Shown one piece after another: positions 51,924 to 61,912 of a stretch of DNA of 64,000 bases (position 1 is the stretch's first letter; each line of letters starts with the position of its first letter). A program made the position numbers and the translations under genes. The stretch lies in NCBI RefSeq assembly GCF_900188325.1, contig NZ_FZPD01000005.1, positions 372,001 to 436,000 on the forward strand. Reading direction: 5' to 3'. The notes beneath the pieces are model-generated. The model did no database searches and was not told where the DNA came from. It worked only from the letters and a program-made list of their open reading frames with translations. This DNA comes from Ekhidna lutea. Its GTDB lineage: Bacteria; Bacteroidota; Bacteroidia; Cytophagales; Cyclobacteriaceae.

Positions 51924-53408
51924 ATGAGTAAAGAACAGTTTAGCAACCGGTGGGGAATAGTACTTGCAGCCTTAGGAATGGCTATAGGAGCGGGTAACCT
52001 CTGGCGGTTTCCGCGACTTGCGGGTCAGTATGGTGGGTCATTTATTTTACTTTGGATCCTGTTCCTTTTCATTTGGTCAATACCATTACTCTTATCAGAA
52101 TTTGCTATTGGTAAGAAATTTAAAAGCGGCGTTGTTGGTAGTTTCGCCAGATTTGCTGGGAAGAAGTATACCTGGATGGGTTTCTTCATCACCGTCTGTA
52201 CACTAGGTATCGCTTTTTATTACTCCATTGTTACAGCATGGTCTTTCAGATACCTTTCTTTTTCAGTCAATAATATTTTTAGGACTGAGACTTTGAAAGA
52301 AACACTTCAGTCAAACCCGGATTACCTCGCTAATTTTTGGGGCAGCATCTCCAATGGAGATTGGATCACTGTAATCGTTTATATATGTGTCATATTTCTT
52401 GCTGCTTTTATCCTCATACGTGGAGTTAAAAATGGGCTTGAAAAGGCAAATAAGCTCTTAATCCCGTCCCTGTTTATTCTATTAGTCATCATCGTATTTG
52501 TGTCTTTAAATATGGATGGTGGAGTCAGAGGATTGGAATATATGTTTGCTGTAGATTGGTCACTTTTTAGTAATCCTACTATCTGGATTGAGGCCCTTTC
52601 CCAGTCTGCATGGAGTACAGGAGCAGGGTGGGGCTTAATGATGACCCTCTCAGCTTTCTCAAGAGATAACGAGGACGTCACGCTTAATACATTTATTGGA
52701 GCGTTCGGAAATAATACAGCTTCATTGCTTTCCGGAATGGCAATTTTACCAGCCGTTTTTGCTCTTTCAGTTTCGGATGCAGAAGCAATTTCCTTCCTTC
52801 AGTCTGGAAACCAGGCCTTGACATTTACAATCATTCCAATGCTTTTTGCAAATGTTCCGGGTGGAGACTATCTGTCCGCACTTTTCTTTCTCGCACTTTT
52901 TGTAGCAGCATTTAGCTCGTTATTGCCAATGATTGAGCTTTTCCTTCAAAATGTTGCTGATCTGAATTTATCTAAGCGAAAAACACTAATTGTAGTGATT
53001 GCGTGCTTTGTGATATTTGGCTTCCCTTCCGCCTGGTCACTTGATTATTTCTCTAACCAGGATTGGGTGTGGGGTGTAGGCTTGATTGTAACAGGTCTCT
53101 TCATATTGATTGGAGTTGCTATGAACAATCCTATCGCATTCAAAACCTCAACTATAGATGTGGGTTCAGATATGATATTGCCTTCCGGCTTTTTCAGGTT
53201 CGCGATTTTCTTCAATATTGCAGTGGGTTTCTTTTTGATCTACTGGTGGCTTTCGCAGGATTTTAGCTCTACCTGGTTCAATGAACAAGGTCAGTGGGAT
53301 GTATTTGGTGTTTATAGTAATGCGTCAACAATCACTCAATGGGCATTAGTGATGGTAGTAGGATTAATTTTGAATGGATACTTGTATAAAAAGTTTGTAA
53401 AACAATGA
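51924..53408 (+). CDS. Sodium-dependent (NSS/SNF) amino-acid transporter
   Basis: About 494 aa, 12 hydrophobic helices. TM1 carries the family sodium/substrate segment GAGNLWRFPRLAGQYGGSF. It imports an amino acid or related amine with Na+. The start is ATG 51924, just after a promoter box. The stop overlaps the start of a 36-aa gene (ATGA) that encodes its small subunit, as in the MetPS methionine transporter of Corynebacterium; the substrate here is not shown. Confidence 0.93.
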   Translation: MSKEQFSNRWGIVLAALGMAIGAGNLWRFPRLAGQYGGSFILLWILFLFIWSIPLLLSEFAIGKKFKSGVVGSFARFAGKKYTWMGFFITVCTLGIAFYYSIVTAWSFRYLSFSVNNIFRTETLKETLQSNPDYLANFWGSISNGDWITVIVYICVIFLAAFILIRGVKNGLEKANKLLIPSLFILLVIIVFVSLNMDGGVRGLEYMFAVDWSLFSNPTIWIEALSQSAWSTGAGWGLMMTLSAFSRDNEDVTLNTFIGAFGNNTASLLSGMAILPAVFALSVSDAEAISFLQSGNQALTFTIIPMLFANVPGGDYLSALFFLALFVAAFSSLLPMIELFLQNVADLNLSKRKTLIVVIACFVIFGFPSAWSLDYFSNQDWVWGVGLIVTGLFILIGVAMNNPIAFKTSTIDVGSDMILPSGFFRFAIFFNIAVGFFLIYWWLSQDFSSTWFNEQGQWDVFGVYSNASTITQWALVMVVGLILNGYLYKKFVKQ

Positions 53409-53515
53409 GTACTGGAGCAATTGTGAGCATGGTCATCATACTTTCTGTAGTGGTAGGTGGCTTTATTTATTTCTTAACACGTGCAATTAAAAAAGAACGC
53501 AATATCAATGGATAA
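53405..53515 (+). CDS. NSS transporter small subunit (MetS-like)
   Basis: 36-aa single-pass membrane peptide: MSTGAIVSMVIILSVVVGG, then FIYFLTRAIKKERNING. It overlaps the transporter stop by 4 bases and the next gene start by 8. Its place, size and sequence pattern match the small subunit found with bacterial NSS transporters, needed for transporter function in the MetPS case. Confidence 0.85.
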   Translation: MSTGAIVSMVIILSVVVGGFIYFLTRAIKKERNING

Positions 53516-53978
53516 AATAGACCCTTTAAATCAGGTAGCAGAATTTCACAAAACTTTCCGACACCCCATTCTATCCGAACCGCAGATACCATCGGAAGAT
53601 AGGTGTAAACTCCGTGTGTCATTGATTGCTGAGGAGCTCAAAGAGCTACAGGAAGCCATTGAAGATAAGGATATGGTTGAAATAGCGGATGCGCTATGTG
53701 ATATCCAATACGTACTTTCAGGAGCAATCCTTGAGTTTGGACTGGGTGATAAATTTAAAACCCTTTTTGAAGAGGTTCAACGATCCAATATGAGCAAAGC
53801 TTGTGACACAGAAGATGAAGCAAAACAAACAGTAGCTCATTACAAAACTAAAAAAGACACGGACGCTTACTATGAACAAAGAGACGGCAAATGGCTCGTC
53901 TATAGGGTAGGTGACAATAAAACTTTAAAGTCCATTAACTATTCACCTGCAAATCTTAAATCCATTTTGGACAATTGA
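53508..53978 (+). CDS. MazG-like all-alpha NTP pyrophosphohydrolase
   Basis: 156 aa from ATG 53508 (MDKIDPLNQVAEFHKTF). Helical NTP-PPase fold with the metal-binding pattern EELKELQEAI (ExxE) and EIADALCDIQYVL (ExxD). It hydrolyses nucleoside triphosphates, often damaged ones, to monophosphates. An in-frame ATG at 53481 is inside the small-subunit gene and less likely. The overlap suggests transport and nucleotide clean-up are co-expressed, perhaps only for convenience. Confidence 0.85.
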   Translation: MDKIDPLNQVAEFHKTFRHPILSEPQIPSEDRCKLRVSLIAEELKELQEAIEDKDMVEIADALCDIQYVLSGAILEFGLGDKFKTLFEEVQRSNMSKACDTEDEAKQTVAHYKTKKDTDAYYEQRDGKWLVYRVGDNKTLKSINYSPANLKSILDN

Positions 53979-54011
53979 TAGGGAGATCATTTCATTGATT
54001 GTTTTGTGAGC

Positions 54012-54608
54012 ATGAATCGAATATTATTCATGCTCCTGCTGAGTTTATCAGTATCAGCGCTTGCTCAAAAATCAAGGATTTTATTTGTTGGCAACAGCCT
54101 TACGTATACGAATAACCTTCCCGAACTGGTTAAAAATGAAGCCAGGAAAAAGGGCTTTAAAGTACAGACAACAATGATTGCATATCCAAACTATGCACTT
54201 ATTGATCACCTTGATGATGGTGAAGTTCAAAAAAGAATTCGAAGTGGCAAATTCGATTATGTGATCGTCCAACAGGGCCCTTCATCACAATCGGAAGGTA
54301 GAGAAATGCTTTTGGATGCCGGGAGAAAATTTCAGATGCTATGTCAACAGAATGAAACTGAGTTGGTGTTTTTTATGGTATGGCCATCACTGACTAATTA
54401 TCACACATTTGAAGGTGTCATAAAGAACCATCGGGATGCTGCAATAGAGAACGAAGCACTACTTTGCCCTGTAGGCGAAGCATGGAAAGATTATTTTGAA
54501 CGGACAGATGATTCCACTTTATACGGCTTGGATGGATTTCACCCATCACGTAAAGGAAGCAGACTTGCCGCTGAGGTGATAGTTAAAACATTGTTTGATA
54601 ATGGATAA
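54012..54608 (+). CDS. SGNH/GDSL hydrolase, exported
   Basis: About 198 aa from ATG 54012; a GTG at 54006 is possible. Signal peptide (ending ALAQ), block I RILFVGNSLTYTNNLP with the nucleophile Ser in GNS, and block V DGFHPSRKGSRLAAE with D-x-x-H. Esterase or sugar deacetylase in the periplasm. It overlaps the DoxX gene by 8 bases. Confidence 0.85.
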   Translation: MNRILFMLLLSLSVSALAQKSRILFVGNSLTYTNNLPELVKNEARKKGFKVQTTMIAYPNYALIDHLDDGEVQKRIRSGKFDYVIVQQGPSSQSEGREMLLDAGRKFQMLCQQNETELVFFMVWPSLTNYHTFEGVIKNHRDAAIENEALLCPVGEAWKDYFERTDDSTLYGLDGFHPSRKGSRLAAEVIVKTLFDNG

Positions 54609-54999
54609 GTTAAAAAAGTATGCTGATTTGCCAATTCGGTTGACTGTTGGATTTCACTTGATTTATGGCACTCAGGATAATGTTTTTTCGTGGGATCGAA
54701 TGTTGGAGTTCAGAGACTTTCTTGAAGTATTTGGAGCTCCATTTCCATTATTTTCAGCGATTATTTCAGTCTATGCCCAATTTATCTGCGGCATACTTTT
54801 CATTATTGGTTGGAAAGTAAGGATTGCAGGAATTATCATGATATTCAATTTTATTGTGGCTATTCTACTAGTTCACTTAAAAGATCCATATCCAAATATT
54901 TATCCAGCAATTTCCATGCTGGCAGGGGCAATATTTATGAGTTTGTATGGGATGGGAGATTTTAGTTTGGAGAATGAAATAAGAAAGGCAACCAACTAG
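54601..54999 (+). CDS. DoxX family membrane protein
   Basis: 132 aa, four hydrophobic helices; pattern LPIRLTVGFHLIYGTQDNVFSWDRMLEFRDFLEVFGAPFPLFSAIISVYAQFICGILF is typical of DoxX. ATG 54601 is the natural start, 8 bases inside the previous gene's end. Family members work with thiol/sulfur redox or respiratory partners; the role here is unknown. Confidence 0.82.
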   Translation: MDKLKKYADLPIRLTVGFHLIYGTQDNVFSWDRMLEFRDFLEVFGAPFPLFSAIISVYAQFICGILFIIGWKVRIAGIIMIFNFIVAILLVHLKDPYPNIYPAISMLAGAIFMSLYGMGDFSLENEIRKATN

Positions 55000-55051
55000 A
55001 AGTTGATTGCCTTAAAGAAATAGTGATTAATGATTATTGATTAATGATTAT

Positions 55052-55519
55052 TTAGTTGTCTACTTTAGTCATATAGACAGAGCGATCTTTTTCATTTTCA
55101 TCACTAACAAGAATGCCATCTATTAGCTTCCACTCATCATCATCTGAACTGATGTGAAAGTCATCGTCATCATCTTCGATATCTTCTATAACTAGATAAC
55201 CTCGTTTATTGATGTACCAAGAACCTCTCTCGGTTTCTGTTTCATCATATGCATTTACCGTAATCTTCACATCATTGTCGGCCTGAAACTCAAAGTAAAT
55301 TTCAATATCCTCCATGATGCCGCCTACAAACCCGGAAATGGCCTTGATAAACACTTCCTCAAGCATGGTATCCGCTTCTTCAGCTTCTTCTTCCATTTCT
55401 TCTTCGATGTTTATCACCAGTTTCCATGTACCAATGATATCTTTTTCTTTTACTTTTTGTGCGTCCACAATAAATGACGCACTAATTAGAATAGCAAGTG
55501 ATAAAATAGTCCTTTTCAT
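55052..55519 (-). CDS. Acidic exported protein, lipocalin-like
   Basis: 155 aa with signal peptide (1-20, ending VDAQ), the lipocalin-like start DIIGTWKLVINIEEE, and strikingly acidic stretches (EEEMEEEAEEADTMLEE and EDIEDDDDDFHISSDDDEW). The strand pattern and closing VYMTKVDN fit small lipocalin-like proteins of Bacteroidota. The acidic runs may bind calcium. Single-gene unit. Confidence 0.7.
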   Translation of the reverse strand: MKRTILSLAILISASFIVDAQKVKEKDIIGTWKLVINIEEEMEEEAEEADTMLEEVFIKAISGFVGGIMEDIEIYFEFQADNDVKITVNAYDETETERGSWYINKRGYLVIEDIEDDDDDFHISSDDDEWKLIDGILVSDENEKDRSVYMTKVDN

Positions 55520-55616
55520 TTTAGTTGTATTTTGTTATGCAAGGTACTAAGTTATACTGTATTGATTTTAAAAGGTTTCATTTCGGTTGAACTATCATTC
55601 ACTAAAGACTATTTTA

Positions 55617-55624
55617 TACCTTTG
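55617..55624 (+). promoter_or_regulatory. Bacteroidota -7 box (TACCTTTG) of ffh
   Basis: TAnnTTTG match followed by CAG, 26 bases before ATG 55650. It lies inside an in-frame extension of the ffh reading frame (from 55587), which supports ATG 55650 as the start codon. A TTG lies further upstream, but the spacing is longer than usual. Confidence 0.6.
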
Positions 55625-55649
55625 CAGTCGGATTTTTTTAAGAGCAATT

Positions 55650-56978
55650 ATGTTTGATAGTTTAAGTGTAAAGCTGGATAGGGCGTTTAAAACGCTGAAA
55701 GGACAAGGGCAGATCACCGAGATCAATATCGCTTCGACGATAAAAGAGATCAGGAGAGCATTAGTAGATGCCGATGTGAACTATAAGGTCGCGAAAGACG
55801 TGACCGATAAGATTAGGGAAGAGGCATTGGGACGTGATGTATTAATCTCTGTTTCTCCTGGGCAGCTTCTTACCAAAATTGTTTCTGAAGAGCTTACCAC
55901 GCTCATGGGGGAAACCAATGTCCCTATTAGTCTTGAAGGTAATCCGAACATCATCCTAATTTCAGGTTTGCAGGGTTCTGGTAAGACTACATTTACTGGG
56001 AAGCTCGCTAACCTGATGAAGAAGCAGGGACGTACTGTATTGTTGGCAGCATGTGATATCTACCGGCCTGCCGCAATTGATCAATTGAAAGTTCTTGGTG
56101 AGCAAATTGGGGTAGAAGTATATGCTGAACCTGAAAATAAAGATGCTGTTAAAATCGCTAAGAATGCCATAAAATTCGCGAAGGATAACGGCAAGAAGAC
56201 ATTGATCATTGATACTGCAGGTCGATTGGCTGTGGATGAGCAGATGATGAATGAAATCTCTGATCTTAAAGAGGCAGTGAATCCAGCAGAAACTCTTTTT
56301 GTGGTTGACTCGATGACGGGTCAGGATGCTGTAAATACTGCTGCCACGTTCAATGAACGATTGAATTTTGATGGTGTAGTATTAACCAAATTGGATGGCG
56401 ATACTCGAGGTGGAGCGGCCCTTTCCATTCGAAAGGAAGTTGAAAAACCAATCAAGTATATCTCCACAGGAGAGAAGATGGATGCCATAGACCTGTTTCA
56501 CCCGGACAGGATGGCAAGTCGAATCCTTGGAATGGGTGATGTTGTCAGTTTAGTAGAGCGTGCTCAGCAGAACTATGACGAAGAGGAAGCCAGAAGAATC
56601 AATAAGAAGATTCGTAAGAACCAATTTGGCTTTGATGACTTCCTGGCTCAGATGGAGCAGATGAAGAAGATGGGGAGCATGAAGGACTTGCTGGGTATGA
56701 TCCCGGGGATGGGAAAAGCCATCAAAGATATTGATATTGATGACGATTCACTTAAGCCAATTGAAGCGATCATAAAATCCATGACCCCTAAAGAACGCAC
56801 ACAGCCTGAAGTGTTGAATGGGACTCGTAAGCAGCGAATAGCAAAGGGTAGTGGAACTTCAATTCAGGAAGTGAACCAATTGCTGAAGCAATTTGAGCAA
56901 ATGCGCAAGATGATGAAAATGATGAATAAGTCAGGAGGAAAGAGAGCGCTCGCGAATATGCTTGGTGGGATAAAGTAA
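55650..56978 (+). CDS. ffh: Signal recognition particle protein Ffh
   Basis: About 442 aa. N domain (about 1-85), GTPase G domain with SGLQGSGKTTF, DTAGR, TKLDGD, and a methionine-rich M domain (FDDFLAQMEQMKKMGSMKDLLGMIPGMG ... KQRIAKGSG ... MRKMMKMMNKSGGK) that binds SRP RNA and signal sequences. It delivers membrane proteins to FtsY. The start ATG 55650 follows a clear promoter box. Confidence 0.96.
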   Translation: MFDSLSVKLDRAFKTLKGQGQITEINIASTIKEIRRALVDADVNYKVAKDVTDKIREEALGRDVLISVSPGQLLTKIVSEELTTLMGETNVPISLEGNPNIILISGLQGSGKTTFTGKLANLMKKQGRTVLLAACDIYRPAAIDQLKVLGEQIGVEVYAEPENKDAVKIAKNAIKFAKDNGKKTLIIDTAGRLAVDEQMMNEISDLKEAVNPAETLFVVDSMTGQDAVNTAATFNERLNFDGVVLTKLDGDTRGGAALSIRKEVEKPIKYISTGEKMDAIDLFHPDRMASRILGMGDVVSLVERAQQNYDEEEARRINKKIRKNQFGFDDFLAQMEQMKKMGSMKDLLGMIPGMGKAIKDIDIDDDSLKPIEAIIKSMTPKERTQPEVLNGTRKQRIAKGSGTSIQEVNQLLKQFEQMRKMMKMMNKSGGKRALANMLGGIK

Positions 56979-56989
56979 TAATGGAGGGT

Positions 56990-58810
56990 TTAGGCAGACG
57001 GTAGGGTAAATGAGAAAGTAGAGCCTTCCTTTGGAATGCTACTCACCTTAATTGTGCCTCCATTCCTTTCAATAAACTCTTTGCATAGAATCAGTCCCAA
57101 ACCACTTCCTAGCTCACCTTTTGTGCCGGTAGAATGAATTGTTTCAGTCGTAAAGAGCCGACTAATCTGTTTTTCACTCATTCCTACCCCTTGATCGATG
57201 ACAGAAACCTCAACAGTATCATGAATTTTATTGGCAATTATATAAACTGATGAATCCTGATGTGAAAACTTAATCGCATTCACTATCAAGTTTCTGAGCA
57301 CAATTGTGATTAACCCCCCATCGGCTTTAGTATGTATCTTTTTTGAAACCTGATTGATTAGTTGTATGTCCTTAGCTTCATAAAGACTTGATAGGCTCAT
57401 GATTACATCATCAATCAATTGGTTGAGATTTATGTCTTCAATTTTTAAAGATTCTTCATTCACATACTCATAGGCTAAACCAAAAAGGTTATTCATCAAG
57501 TCGTTAAGATTCTCAACCTTACCTTTCACCATTTTTAAGATTTCTGGCTGATCGCCACCGTTCTCAATTAGTTGAATTACGTTTATCAATTGATTGATGG
57601 GGGCCCTTAAGTCATGAACTATAATAGCAAAGAGCTTATTCTTAAAGTTATTTAACTCCTTCAATTCCTGGTGCTGTTTTTTTATCTCTTGCCTTCTTTT
57701 ATAGATCAGATATAGCAGCAGAATAAAAATGAAAATAGAAACCGATAGGATAACAATGATTTTTTTCCAATAGGAAGATTCTGTTACCAAATGTGAATTA
57801 CGATGTTCGAGTCTACTGATTTCAAGTTGTTTCTTATTAAACTTATCAATAGCCAATTGATTTTTTATCCGTCTGTTCTCAAGTGAGTCACGGTAGGCAA
57901 GTCCAATATTTAAAATTTTAAGAGACTCCTTATACTGCCCACCCTTCTCCAATGCTTTAGATAGCGTAGCGGCACATGTTTGAATTAAGTCTTTAACCCT
58001 GGTATTCACAGCTCTTTCATACGCTTCAGTTGCTAACTTCATCCCTTTATCAACTTCGTTGTTTAAAAGGAAAAGTTCAGCTTTCATTTGCTTAATTCTT
58101 ATGAGTGCTCTTTCGTCCTGGTATTTTGTAGCTTTCTTTTCACAAACGTTTAGTAGAGAATCACTATCAAAGTAATTAAGCTGTCTGAATTTTAAATCAG
58201 CCATATTGAAAAGAAAGATTGGGATCATGAATTCAAATTCAGGTTTGATCGAATTTCCTGCCTGATTCAAATAATATGATGCTGAATCTAGCTCTCCATT
58301 ATCCAGGTAATATTTGCCAATATTGTTGAGCATGGCAAAAATTCTATTCTGATTGTTTAATACTCTAAATTCTTCAAGAGCTTGTTTTGAGTAGTTTACA
58401 GCATCAAAATAATTTCCAGATGCAGCATATACATTAGCAATGTTGCCGTTGTTACGAGCAATTAAGGATCTGCTCTTTATCTTTTTTGCCTGAGCCAATG
58501 ATTTATTGAGGTAAAAGAGCGAGCTATCAAGTACACCAGCAGACCAATAACTGCTTCCAATTCGGTTCAGTGAAATACTCAATAGATCTGGTGAATTTAA
58601 AGCAACCGCAAGACGATATGCTCTCATAGCATAATCATATGATGTCGAAGGTTCATCATAAACTGATAAATCAGCCAATTGAATGTATGCACTGAATTTT
58701 ATGGAATCAGAGCTAGCATTTTCGGCAACAGAGCGAATGCTATCTGAATTGATTTGACTAAATGCGTTAAAGTAGGCAAGGATGAAAAATGCGATCGCAT
58801 TCCTTTTCAT
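56990..58810 (-). CDS. TPR-containing sensor histidine kinase
   Basis: 606 aa. Signal peptide, periplasmic TPR repeats (about 60-320), a transmembrane helix (about 351-369), then HisKA (H399 in FAIIVHDLRAPINQL) and HATPase_c domains (N511 in NLIVNAIKF; DQGVGMS; GSGLGLIL). No receiver or response-regulator gene adjoins it, so the partner lies elsewhere. This TPR-kinase layout is common in Bacteroidota. Confidence 0.92.
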   Translation of the reverse strand: MKRNAIAFFILAYFNAFSQINSDSIRSVAENASSDSIKFSAYIQLADLSVYDEPSTSYDYAMRAYRLAVALNSPDLLSISLNRIGSSYWSAGVLDSSLFYLNKSLAQAKKIKSRSLIARNNGNIANVYAASGNYFDAVNYSKQALEEFRVLNNQNRIFAMLNNIGKYYLDNGELDSASYYLNQAGNSIKPEFEFMIPIFLFNMADLKFRQLNYFDSDSLLNVCEKKATKYQDERALIRIKQMKAELFLLNNEVDKGMKLATEAYERAVNTRVKDLIQTCAATLSKALEKGGQYKESLKILNIGLAYRDSLENRRIKNQLAIDKFNKKQLEISRLEHRNSHLVTESSYWKKIIVILSVSIFIFILLLYLIYKRRQEIKKQHQELKELNNFKNKLFAIIVHDLRAPINQLINVIQLIENGGDQPEILKMVKGKVENLNDLMNNLFGLAYEYVNEESLKIEDINLNQLIDDVIMSLSSLYEAKDIQLINQVSKKIHTKADGGLITIVLRNLIVNAIKFSHQDSSVYIIANKIHDTVEVSVIDQGVGMSEKQISRLFTTETIHSTGTKGELGSGLGLILCKEFIERNGGTIKVSSIPKEGSTFSFTLPSA

Positions 58811-58891
58811 TAGATTAAAATAGCCTAATGAACCATCAATTCAAAAGTTAAGTGGAGCTATTCGGCTAGCCAGGAAAATTACTTCTAATAT

Positions 58892-59872
58892 TTACAGCTG
58901 ATAAGTCACAGCTTTAACTGCTTCAACAGTTCGCGCAACATTAGGAAGTACCTCTTCAATTAACGTTGGAGCATAAGGAAGAGAGACATCTTTATTTGTA
59001 ATACGATGTATTGGAGCATCTAACCAATCAAATGCATTTCGCTGTACATGATGGCTGATTTCAGATGATATGGAAGATAGGGGCCAGGCTTCCTCAACAA
59101 TGACCAATCGATTGGTTTTCTTCACTGACTCGACAATAGCATGATAGTCAATTGGTCGTACGGATCTTAGATCGATCACTTCTGCTTCTGTACCTTCTTT
59201 GGCTAATTCTTCAGCGGCCTGACTTGCAACCTTCATCATTTTACCGAATGATACAATGGTAACATCTGAACCGTCTCGTACGGTATTGGCCTGTCCAATT
59301 TCAAGAAGGTATTCCTCTTCAGGTACTTCACCCTTATCACCATACATGAGTTCCGACTCCATGAAAATTACCGGGTTGTCATCTCTGATAGCAGTTTTAA
59401 GAAGCCCTTTTGCGTCATATGGATTAGAAGGGACCACCACTTTTAGTCCAGCGGTATTTGCGTACCAGTTTTCAAAGTTTTGAGAGTGCTGCTGGCTAAG
59501 CTGTCCAGCGTTTCCTGTTGGCCCTCGAAAGACGATTGGAACATTGTACTGACCACCTGACATTGAAAGCATTTTAGCCGCACTGTTGATGACTTGATCA
59601 ATTGCAACCAAAGAGAAATTAAATGTCATGAATTCAATAATCGGTCTAAGGCCGTTCATCGCAGCACCTACACCTACACCAGCAAATCCAAGTTCTGTAA
59701 TCGGAGTATCGATTACCCGTTTAGCACCAAACTCATCCAGCATTCCTTGACTTACTTTGTAAGCTCCATTGTACTCAGCAACTTCTTCACCCATGAGAAA
59801 GACATCTTCGTCTCTTCTCATTTCTTCACTCATTGCTTCTCCTAATGCTTCTCTAAACTGGATTTCTCTCAT
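58892..59872 (-). CDS. pdhB: Pyruvate dehydrogenase E1 component, beta subunit
   Basis: 326 aa with the transketolase-like PYR domain (EALGEAMSEEMRRDEDVFLMGEEVAEYNGAYKVSQG) and the C-terminal transketolase domain (DLRSVRPIDYHAIVESVKKTNRLVIVEEAW). With the alpha subunit it decarboxylates pyruvate for acetyl-CoA. The alpha subunit and E2/E3 genes are not in the window. A branched-chain keto-acid E1 beta is a close alternative. Confidence 0.92.
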   Translation of the reverse strand: MREIQFREALGEAMSEEMRRDEDVFLMGEEVAEYNGAYKVSQGMLDEFGAKRVIDTPITELGFAGVGVGAAMNGLRPIIEFMTFNFSLVAIDQVINSAAKMLSMSGGQYNVPIVFRGPTGNAGQLSQQHSQNFENWYANTAGLKVVVPSNPYDAKGLLKTAIRDDNPVIFMESELMYGDKGEVPEEEYLLEIGQANTVRDGSDVTIVSFGKMMKVASQAAEELAKEGTEAEVIDLRSVRPIDYHAIVESVKKTNRLVIVEEAWPLSSISSEISHHVQRNAFDWLDAPIHRITNKDVSLPYAPTLIEEVLPNVARTVEAVKAVTYQL

Positions 59873-59976
59873 TGTCTAAGTTAGATTTTACGGTCTGCTA
59901 AATTAATGATGAATGGCTGATTATTGAGGATTTAAAGGAACCTTTTCATTAAAACGTAGAATGAAAGGCACAAAAA

Positions 59977-60000
59977 AAGTCCTGCTGATAAGCAGGACTT
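59977..60000. terminator. Terminator of the OmpA/TPR lipoprotein gene
   Basis: AAGTCCTGCT-GATA-AGCAGGACTT, perfect 10-bp stem with A run left and T-rich right; serves the leftward gene ending at 60024. Confidence 0.88.
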
Positions 60001-60023
60001 TTCAATTTTATTGATGTACTTAA

Positions 60024-61787
60024 TTACTTCACCGCCTCGTTTACAGCGTCAGCATAGTTTGCAAACTCAAGATCGTTTAATGCCATGTCCTTGTAAGAAG
60101 GCTCAGCGTCAACGGCTTTCTTAAGGTTTGATCCTACGTCAGCTGCGTTATTTTGTCTTGCAGCTGAAACTGCTAACAGATAGTAAGCATCAGCTCTTTC
60201 AACTTGCTTGAATTCAGCGTCAGCCATTTTGTAGTCACCGCTAAGTAGGTGAGCAAGGCCTCTGTCGATCATTACATTTTCTGTGTTTTTAGCAGAAGTA
60301 AAAGATGCTTTTGCTTTGTCGTATTCTGCCATTCTTACTTCAACGGCACCTTTCATAGCACTTACTTTGCCATTGATATCGTTGGAAGAAGAGCTTACAC
60401 CACCAAGCGTTTCGTAAGCAGCATCATAGTCACCTTGAAGTACTTGTACAGCAGCCATATTTGCTTGCACTTCAGCTGCACTACCATTTTTGTTAGCAGC
60501 AATTTCAAGCTGAGTAGAAGCTCCGTCAAGTTTAGACTTGTCACCTTTTAAAGCCATCTCAATGTGAGTAGCTGCAAGGTTGTTGTGTGCTTGCCACATT
60601 CCAGACTTGTCAGCAGCAGCTTTGTATATAGAAGCTTTTTCTTCCAAAGAAGGAGTAAGGGTAGCACTGAACATCAACTCTTCAATAGTAAGGGTGTCTG
60701 CATCTGCATCACCGTTAACAATTGCTTTAGCCAATACAGCGATCTCTGCATTTGATTTTTTAGGTTTTACAGTTAAAACTTCTGTTTTAGCTGATCTTAA
60801 ACCAGGATATACATCATTGAACACTTTCTTATATGTAGAAAGCTTTTGCATTTCTTTTTCTTTCTCAACGAAAGATCCAGAACCATTCATGATGTTATTA
60901 TATTCTTTCTTCTCGTCAGCACTGATGCCATCATAAGATGCTAATGCAGCTTTGAATGCAGCCCAATCCTGAATAACAGGCTTAAGGATAAAATCAATCG
61001 AATCAGCAGCTCCTTTGTAATCGTATCGATCCATTCTGTTTCTGTAGAACTTCTCAATTTCTTTCGCACGATCCTCAGAAAGATCGCTGTTGATTGTTTC
61101 AGAACCCTCAGGTGAGTGAGTACCAGTGATGGTTACAGTTCTTGTTACATTTTTCTCAGCAATGAAACCACTTAGCTCATCTCTCTTCGCTCTGTTGGAC
61201 TTACCATCATAAGTCAAAGAAGTTCTAAGGTTGGATCTTCCCTGATCGAAGTAGAAGCTAACGTTTGTTGGAATCAGCTCTTCTTTATCATTGTATCCGT
61301 GCTCAGCATAAGATGTCATTGCAACATCTTTAACCCAGCCGGAAGTCATAATAAGACCTTGAGCAACAGCTAGTCGCTCTCCCTGCTTAGACTTACCATT
61401 TCTGGTGTCGGTAGCAACTCCCTGCACATATAGCGTACCTGGATTCATTCCTTCCTGATAAGGGAATGAGAAATTACTTGCTTTTCTTGAAGTTGTTGAA
61501 GAGCTATTTGGAAAATCAGATGCTTGGAACTCAATTGCTCCCACGCTCACCTCTTGATCACCGTACACATAAATTGTATTAAGTGTAAAGCTGGTGTTTG
61601 ATGGAAGAATTTTTGGAGGTAGAACTGCGCTCACTTCGAATGGCACGTCACCACCGTGTACTTCAAGTGGGTTAGGGTTCACTTGAAGGTCATTCTCCTG
61701 AGCCAATTTTATCATCTTGTCAAGCTTACAACCGGAAAGCAAAATCGCTCCGGCAGCAAATGCCATGGCTAGGTTAAATTTTTTCAT
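60024..61787 (-). CDS. OmpA-family lipoprotein with TPR-like repeats
   Basis: About 587 aa from ATG 61787 (MKKFNLAMAFAAGAILLSGC, lipobox LSGC); upstream in-frame starts give a worse signal. A beta-sandwich region (about 30-170), an OmpA-like peptidoglycan-binding segment (VTITGTHSPEGSETINSDLSEDRAKEIEKFYRN, about 220-250), and a C-terminal TPR-like helical region (about 370-585; AKASFTSAKNTENVMIDRGLAHLLSGDYKMADAEFKQ). Probably anchors the outer membrane to the wall and recruits partners. Confidence 0.85.
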   Translation of the reverse strand: MKKFNLAMAFAAGAILLSGCKLDKMIKLAQENDLQVNPNPLEVHGGDVPFEVSAVLPPKILPSNTSFTLNTIYVYGDQEVSVGAIEFQASDFPNSSSTTSRKASNFSFPYQEGMNPGTLYVQGVATDTRNGKSKQGERLAVAQGLIMTSGWVKDVAMTSYAEHGYNDKEELIPTNVSFYFDQGRSNLRTSLTYDGKSNRAKRDELSGFIAEKNVTRTVTITGTHSPEGSETINSDLSEDRAKEIEKFYRNRMDRYDYKGAADSIDFILKPVIQDWAAFKAALASYDGISADEKKEYNNIMNGSGSFVEKEKEMQKLSTYKKVFNDVYPGLRSAKTEVLTVKPKKSNAEIAVLAKAIVNGDADADTLTIEELMFSATLTPSLEEKASIYKAAADKSGMWQAHNNLAATHIEMALKGDKSKLDGASTQLEIAANKNGSAAEVQANMAAVQVLQGDYDAAYETLGGVSSSSNDINGKVSAMKGAVEVRMAEYDKAKASFTSAKNTENVMIDRGLAHLLSGDYKMADAEFKQVERADAYYLLAVSAARQNNAADVGSNLKKAVDAEPSYKDMALNDLEFANYADAVNEAVK

Positions 61788-61912
61788 TTGATTCAGTTTT
61801 TTTAATTGTACAAACAATAAATAGTATAATTCTTAGTTATAGTGCTGGCAAAATTAATCGAAATTATCATTTTAGTGCACTATTAACCCAACTATCTAAA
61901 AGATGTATTGTT

